Source of the DNA: Planctomyces sp. SH-PL14
GTDB lineage: Bacteria > Planctomycetota > Planctomycetia > Planctomycetales > Planctomycetaceae
Assembly (NCBI RefSeq): GCF_001610835.1
Contig: NZ_CP011270.1
Location: forward strand, 4,854,001-4,918,000
Direction: 5' to 3'
Length of the DNA: 64,000 bases
A program made the position numbers and the translations under genes. Positions 38,774 to 46,982 of the stretch are shown piece after piece. Position 1 is the first letter of the stretch, and the number at the start of each line of letters is the position of its first letter. A model generated the notes under the pieces. That model saw only the letters and a program-made list of their open reading frames with translations. It had not been told where the DNA came from and made no database searches.

Positions 38774-39913
38774 TCAACGCTCCCCGATGATCTCCTTTTT
38801 GTTGCGGCTCCCTAGCGCCCGGTAGACCGACATGTCGATGTTCTCGCTCATGAACGTGACCGAACCGTCGCAGAGCAGGAAGTTCACGCCCCCCGGATGC
38901 ATGCTGCGGAACGAGAAGAGCGGGCTGTTGTAGGCGACATCCCGGAGGCCCATGGGGTCGGTGATGCTCCGGCTGTAGTAGGGGCCCTGGCGGAGGTTCA
39001 TGCGGACGTTCGTCGTCCCTTCGCAGTAGTAGTCGCCGCCGTTGGCTCCCCAGGCGGTCGGGCCGGAGGACGCGACCGGAATCGTTCCGACCGAAGCGCC
39101 GTTGATCGTCGTGCTCGTGTAGCCCTCCATCATGCCGTGGTGCAGTTCTCCGGCAGCCATCGTGTTGGACAGGCCGTCCGCGATGTCCGACCAGTGCTGC
39201 TTGTTCCGAGCGGGGTCGTTCCACCACTCGGTGTTCGCCGCGTGCTGGGCGACCAGGGAGTCGGCCTCGGGCCAGGTGAGGCCGCCGTCCCAGGCGGTGA
39301 CGAACACGCCGTCGCTCTGCGACCAGCCGTACGTGGGGGAAACCTTCTTCGCGAGATCGCCCGCCTGGGCGGGGACGTGCACGTCATAGCCCCCCCGGCT
39401 CCAGCCGTAGCTTGAGTAGCCGGGATACACGGGACTGACCGGCGCCGGCATGGAGGGGCAGAGGTACATGGCCAGCGGGTTCTTGCAGATCGTGGCGTTC
39501 GTGGGACCGCCGGGCCGTCCCGGAGTCACGTTGTCGGTCCCTCCCAGCTTGAGGTTCCAGTCGTTGTAGGCCGCCGCCTGATCGGTGTAGGGGAGCAGGA
39601 ACACGGACGGCGGCGTATGCCGGAACGCGAACCAGATGTTCTGCATGCCGGGGTTCAGGTCTTCGACCCCGGACCCGCACAGCGCCAGGCCCGGCAGATA
39701 CCCCTGCGCCTCGTGGAAGTTGTGGAGGGCGACGCCGATCTGCTTGAGGTTGTTCTTGCACTGCGCCTGGCGGGCCGCCTCGCGGGACTGCTGCACGGCC
39801 GGCAGGAGGAGCGAGACCAGGACCGCGATGATGGCAATCGAGACGAGGAGCTCGATCAGGGTGAATCCGCGGCGGGGCGCGGGGGATAGCGGCGAGCGGC
39901 TTCGGGATTTCAT
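38774..39913 (-). CDS. DUF1559 domain protein with type IV pilin-like N-terminus
   Basis: The product is 379 residues from the ATG at 39913 (MKSRSRSPLSPAPRRGFTL). The prepilin cleavage motif RRG|FTLIELLV and the hydrophobic helix ELLVSIAIIAVLVSLLLPAV are present, followed by the DUF1559 signature QQSREAARQAQCKNNLKQIG and NFHEAQGYLPG. The C-terminus contains the family end FRSMHPGGVNFLLCDGSVTF. These are among the most abundant planctomycete surface proteins, of unknown role, perhaps pseudopilins or fibre subunits. It leads an operon with the two lipoprotein genes. Confidence 0.93.
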   Translation of the reverse strand: MKSRSRSPLSPAPRRGFTLIELLVSIAIIAVLVSLLLPAVQQSREAARQAQCKNNLKQIGVALHNFHEAQGYLPGLALCGSGVEDLNPGMQNIWFAFRHTPPSVFLLPYTDQAAAYNDWNLKLGGTDNVTPGRPGGPTNATICKNPLAMYLCPSMPAPVSPVYPGYSSYGWSRGGYDVHVPAQAGDLAKKVSPTYGWSQSDGVFVTAWDGGLTWPEADSLVAQHAANTEWWNDPARNKQHWSDIADGLSNTMAAGELHHGMMEGYTSTTINGASVGTIPVASSGPTAWGANGGDYYCEGTTNVRMNLRQGPYYSRSITDPMGLRDVAYNSPLFSFRSMHPGGVNFLLCDGSVTFMSENIDMSVYRALGSRNKKEIIGER

Positions 39914-40530
39914 GAGGCGGTTCCGGACCTGGGGGATCGGACTTCGAGCGGGCGAATGCGAGCGAAGGGGGACGATCGGGCCTTGGGGGACGAGGGAACG
40001 GGGCGGGACGTGAGCGGTCTTGGACGGGACAACAGTGGGTGGCTGCGCGCAGCGGCACCTTCCGTCCCGATCGGCCCGGCACCCCGGTGGCTCGGGTCTG
40101 CCGCGTACAAAAGTTATGCCGTCTTCCGGGGCGGTCCCCGGGCTGCGGTTGGGGGCCGCAGGGATCTGCGCGGGCTGCGGGACGACGTCGTGGCTACGGC
40201 ATCGGTGGCGCCGCTGTGCAATTGCCTGAGGTTCGGGTTGAGGCCCAATGAAGAAGACCGGCGCGGCCCGCGCGATTCGCGTTGACACGGCGACGCGACT
40301 CTTACGAAAACGTCACGTCGTCGAGGGTCGCGGCGGTCGAGGACAGAAGTGTGGAGACGGCGTCTCCCGGCAGAAAACCGCCGGGACTCGACGACGAGGA
40401 GCAAATTTCCGCCGGGTGTCCCACCCATTCCGAGTTGGCCGGGACTGCGTCTCGGCAGTGGACCTTTCCATTCGGAACGGGACTCGTTGAAGTACGGTGG
40501 ACCGAGGGATCGGAGGAGAAGGAGTCAGGC
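39914..40530. other. Divergent intergenic region, no gene seen
   Basis: 617 bp between the DUF1559 gene and the small coiled-coil protein. A perfect -35 box TTGACA occurs at 40282-40287 on the plus strand, but no convincing -10 at normal spacing follows, so no promoter is called. I see no conserved gene. Confidence 0.45.
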
Positions 40531-40809
40531 GTGTCTCAGCGGATGCGGGACGAGATGAGTGATCTGGAGGACCGGCTGCGGATCGTCGAGGAGCGGCTGC
40601 AGCGGCAGGGGCGGGTGATTGTTTTCTGCCTGGCGGCGATTGTGCTGCTGATGGTTCTGGTCCTGATTCCGGGTCTGGCGGGGTTGTTGCGGCTCGTTGT
40701 TCTGAGCATTGCGGCGTTGTTTGCGGTGGTCGTGCTGGTCTCCGGAACGATCGTGGGGCTGGAGTGGCTGAACTCGAACGATACCCGACGGAAGCGGTCG
40801 GATTCGTAG
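40531..40809 (+). CDS. Small coiled-coil/transmembrane protein
   Basis: The product is 92 residues from a GTG at 40531 (MSQRMRDEMSDLEDRLRIVE), preceded by AAGGAG at 6 bases. A short coiled coil (DLEDRLRIVEERLQRQGR) leads into two transmembrane helices (VIVFCLAAIVLLMVLVLI and LVVLSIAALFAVVVLVSG). No family recognised. Repeat copy G starts about 3 bp after its stop. Confidence 0.72.
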   Translation: MSQRMRDEMSDLEDRLRIVEERLQRQGRVIVFCLAAIVLLMVLVLIPGLAGLLRLVVLSIAALFAVVVLVSGTIVGLEWLNSNDTRRKRSDS

Positions 40810-40811
40810 TC

Positions 40812-41144
40812 GCTCGCGTGCTTGCCGGCGCGGCTTCCCTAGCTCAATCCCAACGTGCCACGGCACGTCTGGGGTCAAGGGGCCAAAAAACAATACAGGC
40901 CCCCTTGCCGCCGGAGGCACTTCCATGAGGAACCGTGGTACACAACGGATTTCCGTTCTGTGGTACCGGCGTTGAGAACTCACCGCTCGCTGTGGACTCC
41001 CTGCGGGTTGATGTGGGGGCATACGGCACGTTGTCCGCGCTTGGACACGTGCTCCTTCAGACATCTCTCGACGAGACGGCCTCCGGCGGGCAAGAGGGCG
41101 TCGCCCCCTTGCATCCCCCACCAGGGGTGCCCCCTGGACCCCGG
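40812..41144 (+). repeat. Dispersed foldback repeat, copy G (full length, model copy)
   Basis: This 333 bp copy shows the full architecture. The 5' stem is TGCCGGCGCG with CGTGCCACGGCA. The left arm has CAAGGGGCC-AAAAAACAATACA-GGCCCCCTTG then CCGCCGGAGGC. The centre runs ATGAGGAACCGTGGTACACA through TTCTGTGGTACC, CCCTGCGGG and GTCCGCGCTTGGAC. The right arm starts GCCTCCGGCGGGCAAGAGGG and ends CCAGGGGTGCCCCCTGG-ACCCCGG. The G/C runs differ in length among copies but stay complementary within each arm. It begins about 3 bp after the stop of the small protein gene. Confidence 0.9.
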
Positions 41145-41286
41145 TGCGTCAGTTCCTCCTTTTTAGTTTTTTTTGCCAACACTGTGATCGATTTCTCCGT
41201 ACACGGCGTTGGAGGGAGTGCGCTCGACGTTTCGTCCCTCCGACTCGCAACCGCCGGATTCTTTCACCTGGGGGAAGGCTTCAATC

Positions 41287-42381
41287 ATGCGGCAGACAGA
41301 AGGCTCGTCCACGCTGGAACTTGAGGCCACTCCCCGGAAGACGTCCCGCCCCGCTCCCGCCCACCCCCGACCGGAACCGATCGCGCCCGCCGCCCCGGAC
41401 TCCGGCTGGGAAGACGCCTCCCCCTTCGGCCTCCAGGCCCTCCGGCGAGACGAACTCCAACTCCTCAAAGAAGATGCCATCAGCTGGCTCGCCATGGCCC
41501 TCTCGGTGCGCGGCACGCGGGCCCAGATCCGCGACCCGCAGTTCGTCGCCAAGATCCTCTCCTGGTATCGCGACTGGGTCGACGACTACCAGGTCGTCCA
41601 CCTCATCGAACGCTCGCTCTGGATCAACGGCCACAGCGACCTGGTGATGACCCTCACCAAGAACCCGAGTCAGATCGCCGACAACCCGCCCAAGGCGATC
41701 ATGGAAACCCTCGCCCGGGCCCACGTCATCCATCCCCAGGCGACGATCTACTACGGCGTCCCCCTCTTCGGCGACGAAAAGACCGCCGACGGTCTGCCGA
41801 TCCCGCTCACCGCCGCCGAGGTCCGGGCCGAGCACGCCCGCCGGATCAAGGCTGCCCAGACGCACGCCCTTCGCTGGGGCTGGTTCTACCGGGCTCTCCT
41901 CCGCGGCGTCCGGTTTCCCGCCGCGTGCGGCCGCTTTGCCGGGCGTGTGTGGCAGGGGGGGCGGAACGTCGTGCAGGGTGTCGTCGACTACTGGAAGCAG
42001 ATGCGTCTCGACTCCCGCCGCCGCTGCCGGGCGATGACCCGCGCCCAGATGGAGTACAACCGCTTCGGCCGGAGCTGGACCCGGATTCCAGAGCACACGA
42101 CGACGCTCGGCTATCTCGCCGCCGGGACGGTCGAGCTGGCCCAGATTGCCCAGCATCAGATCGAGCAGCTCATCCTGCCGGCGACGGTGGCGGGGATGGC
42201 GGGCGGGGGCTTTTCGATTGCGAGTCTGATTCCGACGTTGATCGTCCCGCTGACGGTGATTCCCTGCGACCCGTTCCTGTTCATCGAGTTGCCCGACGAG
42301 CCGTCGAAGCTGCGGTTCTTGGGTCACTGGTACTGGCAGGGCCAGGTGTTGGGGAAGCAGAAGCTGCATTTGCATGTGTGA
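41287..42381 (+). CDS. Hypothetical protein, possible membrane association
   Basis: The product is 364 residues from the ATG at 41287 (MRQTEGSSTLELEATPRKTS), with GGGGGAAGG 9 bases upstream. After a Pro-rich low-complexity N-terminus (residues 1-40) there is a helical domain (WYRDWVDDYQVVHLIERSLW) and a basic stretch (RRIKAAQTHALRWGWFYRAL). Near the C-terminus is a hydrophobic Gly-rich helix (VAGMAGGGFSIASLIPTLIV) that could span a membrane. No family recognised. Repeat copies G and H flank it. Confidence 0.78.
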   Translation: MRQTEGSSTLELEATPRKTSRPAPAHPRPEPIAPAAPDSGWEDASPFGLQALRRDELQLLKEDAISWLAMALSVRGTRAQIRDPQFVAKILSWYRDWVDDYQVVHLIERSLWINGHSDLVMTLTKNPSQIADNPPKAIMETLARAHVIHPQATIYYGVPLFGDEKTADGLPIPLTAAEVRAEHARRIKAAQTHALRWGWFYRALLRGVRFPAACGRFAGRVWQGGRNVVQGVVDYWKQMRLDSRRRCRAMTRAQMEYNRFGRSWTRIPEHTTTLGYLAAGTVELAQIAQHQIEQLILPATVAGMAGGGFSIASLIPTLIVPLTVIPCDPFLFIELPDEPSKLRFLGHWYWQGQVLGKQKLHLHV

Positions 42382-42389
42382 CGAAGACA

Positions 42390-42710
42390 TGGCTCGAACA
42401 CCGTCCATGCCGGCACAGCATCCATAGCTCAAACCCAACGTGCGACGGCAGCCGGGGTCAAGGGGGCAACCCCTTGCCGCCGGAGGCGCTTCCATGAGGA
42501 ACCGTGGTAAGTAACGGGCGTCCGTTTTGGGCAGCCGGCGTTGAGGACTCACCGCTCGCTTTGCAATTCCCGCGGGTTGGTGAGGGGGCATACGGCACGT
42601 TGTCCGCGTTTGGACACAAACTCCTTCAGACATCTCTCGACGGCCAGGCCTCCGGCGGGCAAAGGGGCGTTGCCCCTCTGCACTCCCCACCAGGGTGCCC
42701 CTGGACCCGG
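42390..42710 (+). repeat. Dispersed foldback repeat, copy H (full length)
   Basis: This 321 bp copy starts 9 bp after the preceding stop with ATGGCTCGAACACCGTCC. The left arm is shortened (CAAGGGGGCAACCCCTTG), the right arm is the short-run form ending CCAGGGTGCCCCTGG-ACCCGGTTGGGC. It lies between convergent genes. Confidence 0.87.
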
Positions 42711-42750
42711 TTGGGCCAGCGATGTTGGGGCCGCTTTCGCCAGATGCCGG

Positions 42751-43599
42751 CTACTCCCCCTCCGGCCGCGATCGCCGCACCTCCAGCTCATCCACCCACA
42801 ACGTCTGCTCCTGCGGCAACAACCCCGGACCAAAATACGGCGTGAGCAGGAACTGGTTGAACTTCATCCCGGGAAAATCGACCGACCGCAGAACCACATC
42901 GCTCCGGTCCACCACCAGCCGTCCATCAAACCAGCCCCTCACCACGCCATCCGCCCGCGGACGCATCGCGCCCTTGTCTAACGTGTTCAACCGAAACTCC
43001 GCCTCGATGCAGTGCCATCGGTCGTCCGCCAGCAGCTTCTCTTTGCTGTCGAACATGGTCCCGTTGTAGCCCCCGCGGAGCGGCCCCTGCGTCAGCCCGT
43101 TCGGCTGGTCCTTGTTCTGAATATCCTGCGCCGCCAGCCGCAGATGCCCGTTCCACGGCTCGATGTAAACGGTCAGATGACTCGCCGCCGGACCGGCGTA
43201 GGGCGCGTTCTCCGTCGTCATGAAGTGCATCAGGTGCGGATGATAGTCCCGTCCCGTCCACCGGAAGTCTTTCGACAACCGCCAGTGACACTTCAGGTAA
43301 ACCGACTCGGACGGCTCGAACCGATGCCGCAGACCCGAGGAACTGTCCGGGACCGTCCCGCGAGGCGCCCAGTGGTATTCGATCGCTCCCGCGCCGGACT
43401 GCGTGTCGACCGACGCAATCCGGAACTTGTCCCCGTCATACCATCCCCGCTTGAGCAGCTCGCCGTCGTCGAACGCCTCACGGAACAGGACGCCCGCCCC
43501 CGGCGGCGCGGGGACCTGGTCCTGGGCGGACGAGACACGGTTCATCGCGGCGAGCGCGGCCAGGACCACCGGGATCTGCAGCAGGAGGGGACGCAGCAT
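42751..43599 (-). CDS. Secreted hypothetical protein, possibly concanavalin-like fold
   Basis: The product is 282 residues from the ATG at 43599 (MLRPLLLQIPVVLAALAAMN). A signal peptide precedes RVSSAQDQVPAPP. The mature protein is beta-rich with aromatic strands (LKCHWRLSKDFRWTGRDYHP, LTVYIEPWNGHLRLAAQDIQ, GMKFNQFLLTPYFGPGLLPQ) of the type seen in jelly-roll glycoside-binding or polysaccharide lyase domains. No catalytic residues can be assigned. Likely a secreted carbohydrate-interacting protein; uncertain. Repeat copy H lies past its 3' end. Confidence 0.7.
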   Translation of the reverse strand: MLRPLLLQIPVVLAALAAMNRVSSAQDQVPAPPGAGVLFREAFDDGELLKRGWYDGDKFRIASVDTQSGAGAIEYHWAPRGTVPDSSSGLRHRFEPSESVYLKCHWRLSKDFRWTGRDYHPHLMHFMTTENAPYAGPAASHLTVYIEPWNGHLRLAAQDIQNKDQPNGLTQGPLRGGYNGTMFDSKEKLLADDRWHCIEAEFRLNTLDKGAMRPRADGVVRGWFDGRLVVDRSDVVLRSVDFPGMKFNQFLLTPYFGPGLLPQEQTLWVDELEVRRSRPEGE

Positions 43600-43679
43600 C
43601 GAAGCCTCTCGGATCCGCGACCATCGTCGACGGAGAAAACAGGCATCGCGACCGTCGCGCGCGAAAGACGACGCCGAGT

Positions 43680-44252
43680 TCAGCTGGAGACCGCCGGATC
43701 GTAACACAGGCGGAGATCGATCTCCCGCTCGACATAGGCCCATTCGGGCGTCGCTCGAAGCTCGGCGACCAGATCCTCGAACAGGCCCGCATTCTCCGGG
43801 GCGTAGTCGAATAGCGTGATGAAGTCGAACTCCGCCGGCTCTCCCAGGTCACGACAGTGATGCAGCCTCCGGGCCACGGCCGGCAGCGACTGGAGGCCGA
43901 TCCGGATGTGCCGCGACTGCTCCTCAAAGATCTCCCGCCGCTCCTCCTGCGTCAGGCTCCACCACGCGGCGGTTTTGCGGATCGGAATGATCGCGGTCCG
44001 CGTCGCCGACTCCCGTCCGAGCGCCGCCTGCTTCCCGATCAGCTCCGCCTTCTCTCTCCGCGTGACGTACCGCTCATGGCTGGTCACCCCCTTCAGAACC
44101 CACGCCGCACCGGGAAACAACGCCCGCTCGCCACCCGCTACGACCTCGACCCGCTCGACCAGCGGAAGCGGCGCGCCACAGACCGTCGACATCAACTCCA
44201 CGACGAAGCGTCCGGCGGGACCGCCGGCGAAGTGGAACAACCGGCTCGACAT
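43680..44252 (-). CDS. cld: Chlorite dismutase / HemQ-family haem protein
   Basis: The product is 190 residues from the ATG at 44252 (MSSRLFHFAGGPAGRFVVEL), where GAGAG is 6 bases upstream. This fits the short, dimeric lineage of chlorite dismutases, and SHERYVTRREKAELIGK and EPAEFDFITLFDYAPENAGL match the family. The His in QSRHIRIGLQSL is the likely haem ligand and the Arg 13 residues later in AVARRLHHCRDL the likely catalytic distal Arg; both are present. It would split chlorite to chloride and O2, or act in haem biosynthesis as HemQ. It follows the nitrate-type transporter operon by about 30 bp, suggesting detoxification of chlorite made from chlorate by nitrate enzymes. Confidence 0.85.
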   Translation of the reverse strand: MSSRLFHFAGGPAGRFVVELMSTVCGAPLPLVERVEVVAGGERALFPGAAWVLKGVTSHERYVTRREKAELIGKQAALGRESATRTAIIPIRKTAAWWSLTQEERREIFEEQSRHIRIGLQSLPAVARRLHHCRDLGEPAEFDFITLFDYAPENAGLFEDLVAELRATPEWAYVEREIDLRLCYDPAVSS

Positions 44253-44281
44253 CGGCATCTCTCGATGTAAGGCGGAGAGGC

Positions 44282-45181
44282 TCAGCTGGCAGCACAGCAC
44301 GAGACCAGCGGTTCCCCCGCGACCGGGACCGGTTCGCTGCGGAACACGGCCGCCGGCGCCGCGGGCTCGACGTCGGTGGTTTTCTTCGGCGGCCCGTGGG
44401 CCTGTCCTTCGAGGAAGCCGACCAGTCGCTCCCGCAGGACGTAGTACTCCGGCGCCTCCATCACCTCCTGCCGCCGGCGGGGCCGGGCGAAGGGGACGTC
44501 GAGGATATCCCCCACGCGGGCGTGCGGACCGTTCGTCATCATCACGACCCGGTCCGAGAGGTAGAGCGCCTCATCGACATCGTGCGTCACCATCACGGCG
44601 GTCCGGCCGTCGGCATTGAGCAGATCGGTCAAGACGTCCTGCAGCTCATACCGGGTGAGCGAATCGAGCATCCCGAACGGCTCGTCGAGGAGCAGGATCT
44701 TGGGATGGAGCGCAAACGCCCGCGCCAGTCCCACCCGCTGCCGCATCCCCTGCGACATCTCGTCCGGGTACTTGTCGATCGAGTCCGCGAGGCCAACGCG
44801 GCCCAGCATTTCCGCCGCCGCCTCGCGACGGAGCCGGGCGGGTGTTCGCGGCTGCACCTGCTCGATGCCGAGCACCACGTTCTCGAGCGCCGTCATCCAC
44901 GGGAGCAGCGAGGGAGCCTGAAAGACGACTCCGCGGTCCGGCCCCGCGCCGTCGATCTGCCGGCCGTCGAGGATCACGCCCCCGGTGGTCTCTTCCAGCA
45001 ATCCGGCCACGATCGACAGGATCGTTGACTTCCCGCACCCCGAGTGGCCGATCAGGCTCACGAACTCCCCGCGGGCCACGTTCAGGGAGAAATTCTCGAC
45101 GACCCGGACGTTTCCGGTCGGTCCGTGAAAGTCCTTGGCGACGTTCCACAGTTCCAGGTAGCGATCGTTGGGCTCGGTCAC
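44282..45181 (-). CDS. nrtD: Nitrate-type ABC transporter ATP-binding protein (NrtD-like)
   Basis: The product is 299 residues from a GTG at 45181, overlapping the previous gene's stop by 4 bp (GTGA), with AGGAG 7 bases upstream. ATPase motifs: Walker A GHSGCGKS, signature [15 protein letters not shown] (LSGGQ is altered to MSQGM), Walker [16 protein letters not shown]-loop [14 protein letters not shown]. In the nitrate/sulfonate/taurine family such ATPases energise a single-type permease. The extra C-terminal tail of about 40 residues has no recognised domain. It likely pairs with the second ATPase at 45178-46014 in one transporter. Confidence 0.87.
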   Translation of the reverse strand: MTEPNDRYLELWNVAKDFHGPTGNVRVVENFSLNVARGEFVSLIGHSGCGKSTILSIVAGLLEETTGGVILDGRQIDGAGPDRGVVFQAPSLLPWMTALENVVLGIEQVQPRTPARLRREAAAEMLGRVGLADSIDKYPDEMSQGMRQRVGLARAFALHPKILLLDEPFGMLDSLTRYELQDVLTDLLNADGRTAVMVTHDVDEALYLSDRVVMMTNGPHARVGDILDVPFARPRRRQEVMEAPEYYVLRERLVGFLEGQAHGPPKKTTDVEPAAPAAVFRSEPVPVAGEPLVSCCAAS

Positions 45182-46014
45182 CGGAGGGCTCCTGCCAGAG
45201 TCGAGGTCGGTTCGTGAGAGATCGGCGGGCTGGCCAGAGGCGGCCGCCGGCGGCCCGTGGTGAGCAGCCAGTCGGTCACTTCCTTGCGGATCCGCTTGAA
45301 GGCGGGATCGTGGTTCAGCGCCTTACGGTCCCGCGGCCGGTCGATGTCGACGGGGAACGACGGCCCGAGCGTCGCACCCGGACCGATCGTGAGCGGGATG
45401 ATCCGGTCCGCCAGCAAGATCCCCTCGTCGACGTCGTTCGTGATCAGGATGATCGTCTTCCGTTCCTGCTGGTGCAGCCGGGCGATTTCGTCCTGGAGGT
45501 TCCCTCGCGTCAGGGCGTCGAGAGCGCTCAGCGGCTCGTCCAGGAGGAGGATCTGCGGATCGATCGCCAGGGCCCGGGCGACCGCCACCCGCTGCCGCAT
45601 CCCGCCGGAGAGCTGCCGCGGCAGCTTGTCTCGGGCGGGAGTCAGGTTCACGAGGGCCACGAAGCGGTCGATGTACGCCGTCCGCTCCGCCCGGCTCCAC
45701 TTCGGAAAGACCTGGTCCACCGCCAGGCCGATGTTCTCGGCCACCGTGAGCCACGGCAGGAGGGAGTAGTTCTGGAACACCACCCCCCGCTCGGGCCCCG
45801 GGCCGGTGATCGGCCGCCCGTCGAGGGCGATCACGCCGCGGTCCGCCTGGAGCAGACCCGCGATGAGCGAGATGAGCGTCGTTTTCCCCGACCCCGAGAA
45901 TCCGACGATGGCGACGAACTCCCCGGGCTCGACCGTCAGGTCGATCTCCCGCAGGACCTCCACGCGCCCCGTCCGGGTTTGGAACCCCTTGCCGACGTGC
46001 TTCAGCGTAAGCAT
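45178..46014 (-). CDS. nrtC: Nitrate-type ABC transporter ATP-binding protein (second)
   Basis: The product is 278 residues from the ATG at 46014 ([20 protein letters not shown]), with GGGAG 7 bases upstream. Motifs: Walker A GFSGSGKT, signature [15 protein letters not shown], Walker [15 protein letters not shown]. It is NrtC-like in position but has no fused substrate-binding domain, unlike cyanobacterial NrtC. With the following NrtD-like gene it forms a heterodimer of half-ATPases. Overlaps nrtD by 4 bp, with coupled translation. Confidence 0.85.
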   Translation of the reverse strand: MLTLKHVGKGFQTRTGRVEVLREIDLTVEPGEFVAIVGFSGSGKTTLISLIAGLLQADRGVIALDGRPITGPGPERGVVFQNYSLLPWLTVAENIGLAVDQVFPKWSRAERTAYIDRFVALVNLTPARDKLPRQLSGGMRQRVAVARALAIDPQILLLDEPLSALDALTRGNLQDEIARLHQQERKTIILITNDVDEGILLADRIIPLTIGPGATLGPSFPVDIDRPRDRKALNHDPAFKRIRKEVTDWLLTTGRRRPPLASPPISHEPTSTLAGALR

Positions 46015-46093
46015 GTTCTGACTCCCGGAGACTGGCGGACGCAACACCAGGTCTTCTGTGACGGAAAGCGGACGACTGAGGACTAAGAACTCT

Positions 46094-46873
46094 TCAGGCC
46101 GTGCGGAACCGCTGCTCCACCAGGCTCATCAGCCGGTCGAGGACGAACCCGATCAGGCCGATCGTGAGGATGCAGAGGAGGATGTGTTCGTAGATCAGGC
46201 TGTTGTATTCCTGCCACAGGAAGCCCCCAACGCCGGGGCTGCCGGTCAGCATCTCGGCCGCCACGATCACCAGCCACGCGATCCCCAGGCTCAAGCGGTA
46301 GCCGGTGAACATGTAGGGGAGGGTTGCGGGGATCATGATCTTCCACAGCATCTTGGTCCGAGAGAGCTTCAGGACCTTCGCCACGTTGAGGTAGTCCTGC
46401 GGGATCGCCCGGACGCCGACCGCGGTGTTGAGGACCGTGGGCCACATCGAGCAGACGGCGATCGTGAAGACCGCCGCCGGCTCGGACTTGGAGAACAGGA
46501 CCAGCCCCAGCGGCAGCCACGCCAGGGGTGAGACCGGCCGCAGGATCTGGATCAGCGGGTCGAGCATCCGCGAGGCGGTGGCCGACATCCCGAGCAGGAA
46601 CCCCAGCGGCGTCCCGATCAGGATCGCCAGGAAGTACCCCTTGGAGACGAGGATGAGCGAGTACCAGGCGAACCGCAGGATCCCCTGGTCGAGCTCGCCC
46701 CGCTTGGCGAACGGTTCGAGGACGTAGGTCTTGCTCGCCACCCAGGTCTGCCAGGGAGAGGGGAGCGTCGGGGCCCAGGTTGCGGAGGTCACGCTCCACA
46801 GACACAGAACGATCGCGCAGCCGATCAGGGGGAGGATGAGCCAGTCGAGAGGAAACCGCCGGAGGTTCGGCAT
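46094..46873 (-). CDS. nrtB: Nitrate-type ABC transporter permease (NrtB-like)
   Basis: The product is 259 residues. About six membrane segments are visible ([80 protein letters not shown] and others). The EAA-like loop reads [20 protein letters not shown] with [20 protein letters not shown]. It forms the channel of a nitrate/bicarbonate/sulfonate-type importer. Gaps of 109 bp separate it from nrtA and 79 bp from nrtC. Confidence 0.9.
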   Translation of the reverse strand: MPNLRRFPLDWLILPLIGCAIVLCLWSVTSATWAPTLPSPWQTWVASKTYVLEPFAKRGELDQGILRFAWYSLILVSKGYFLAILIGTPLGFLLGMSATASRMLDPLIQILRPVSPLAWLPLGLVLFSKSEPAAVFTIAVCSMWPTVLNTAVGVRAIPQDYLNVAKVLKLSRTKMLWKIMIPATLPYMFTGYRLSLGIAWLVIVAAEMLTGSPGVGGFLWQEYNSLIYEHILLCILTIGLIGFVLDRLMSLVEQRFRTA

Positions 46874-46945
46874 GGTGAACGTTCCGATGTGCAGGAGGCC
46901 GAGAGGAAGCGGAGCGCGGATCGGGGAACAACGTCGTGAAAGTCG

Positions 46946-46967
46946 CCCGGCCGTCGATCCGGCCGGG
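46946..46967 (-). terminator. GC hairpin between nrtA and nrtB
   Basis: CCCGGCCG and CGGCCGGG enclose the loop TCGATC, giving an 8 bp all-G/C stem in the transcript between nrtA and nrtB. It may stabilise the nrtA mRNA segment or reduce read-through so that the binding protein is made in excess of the permease, as in other ABC operons. Confidence 0.45.
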
Positions 46968-46982
46968 GCATCGAAGGATCGC

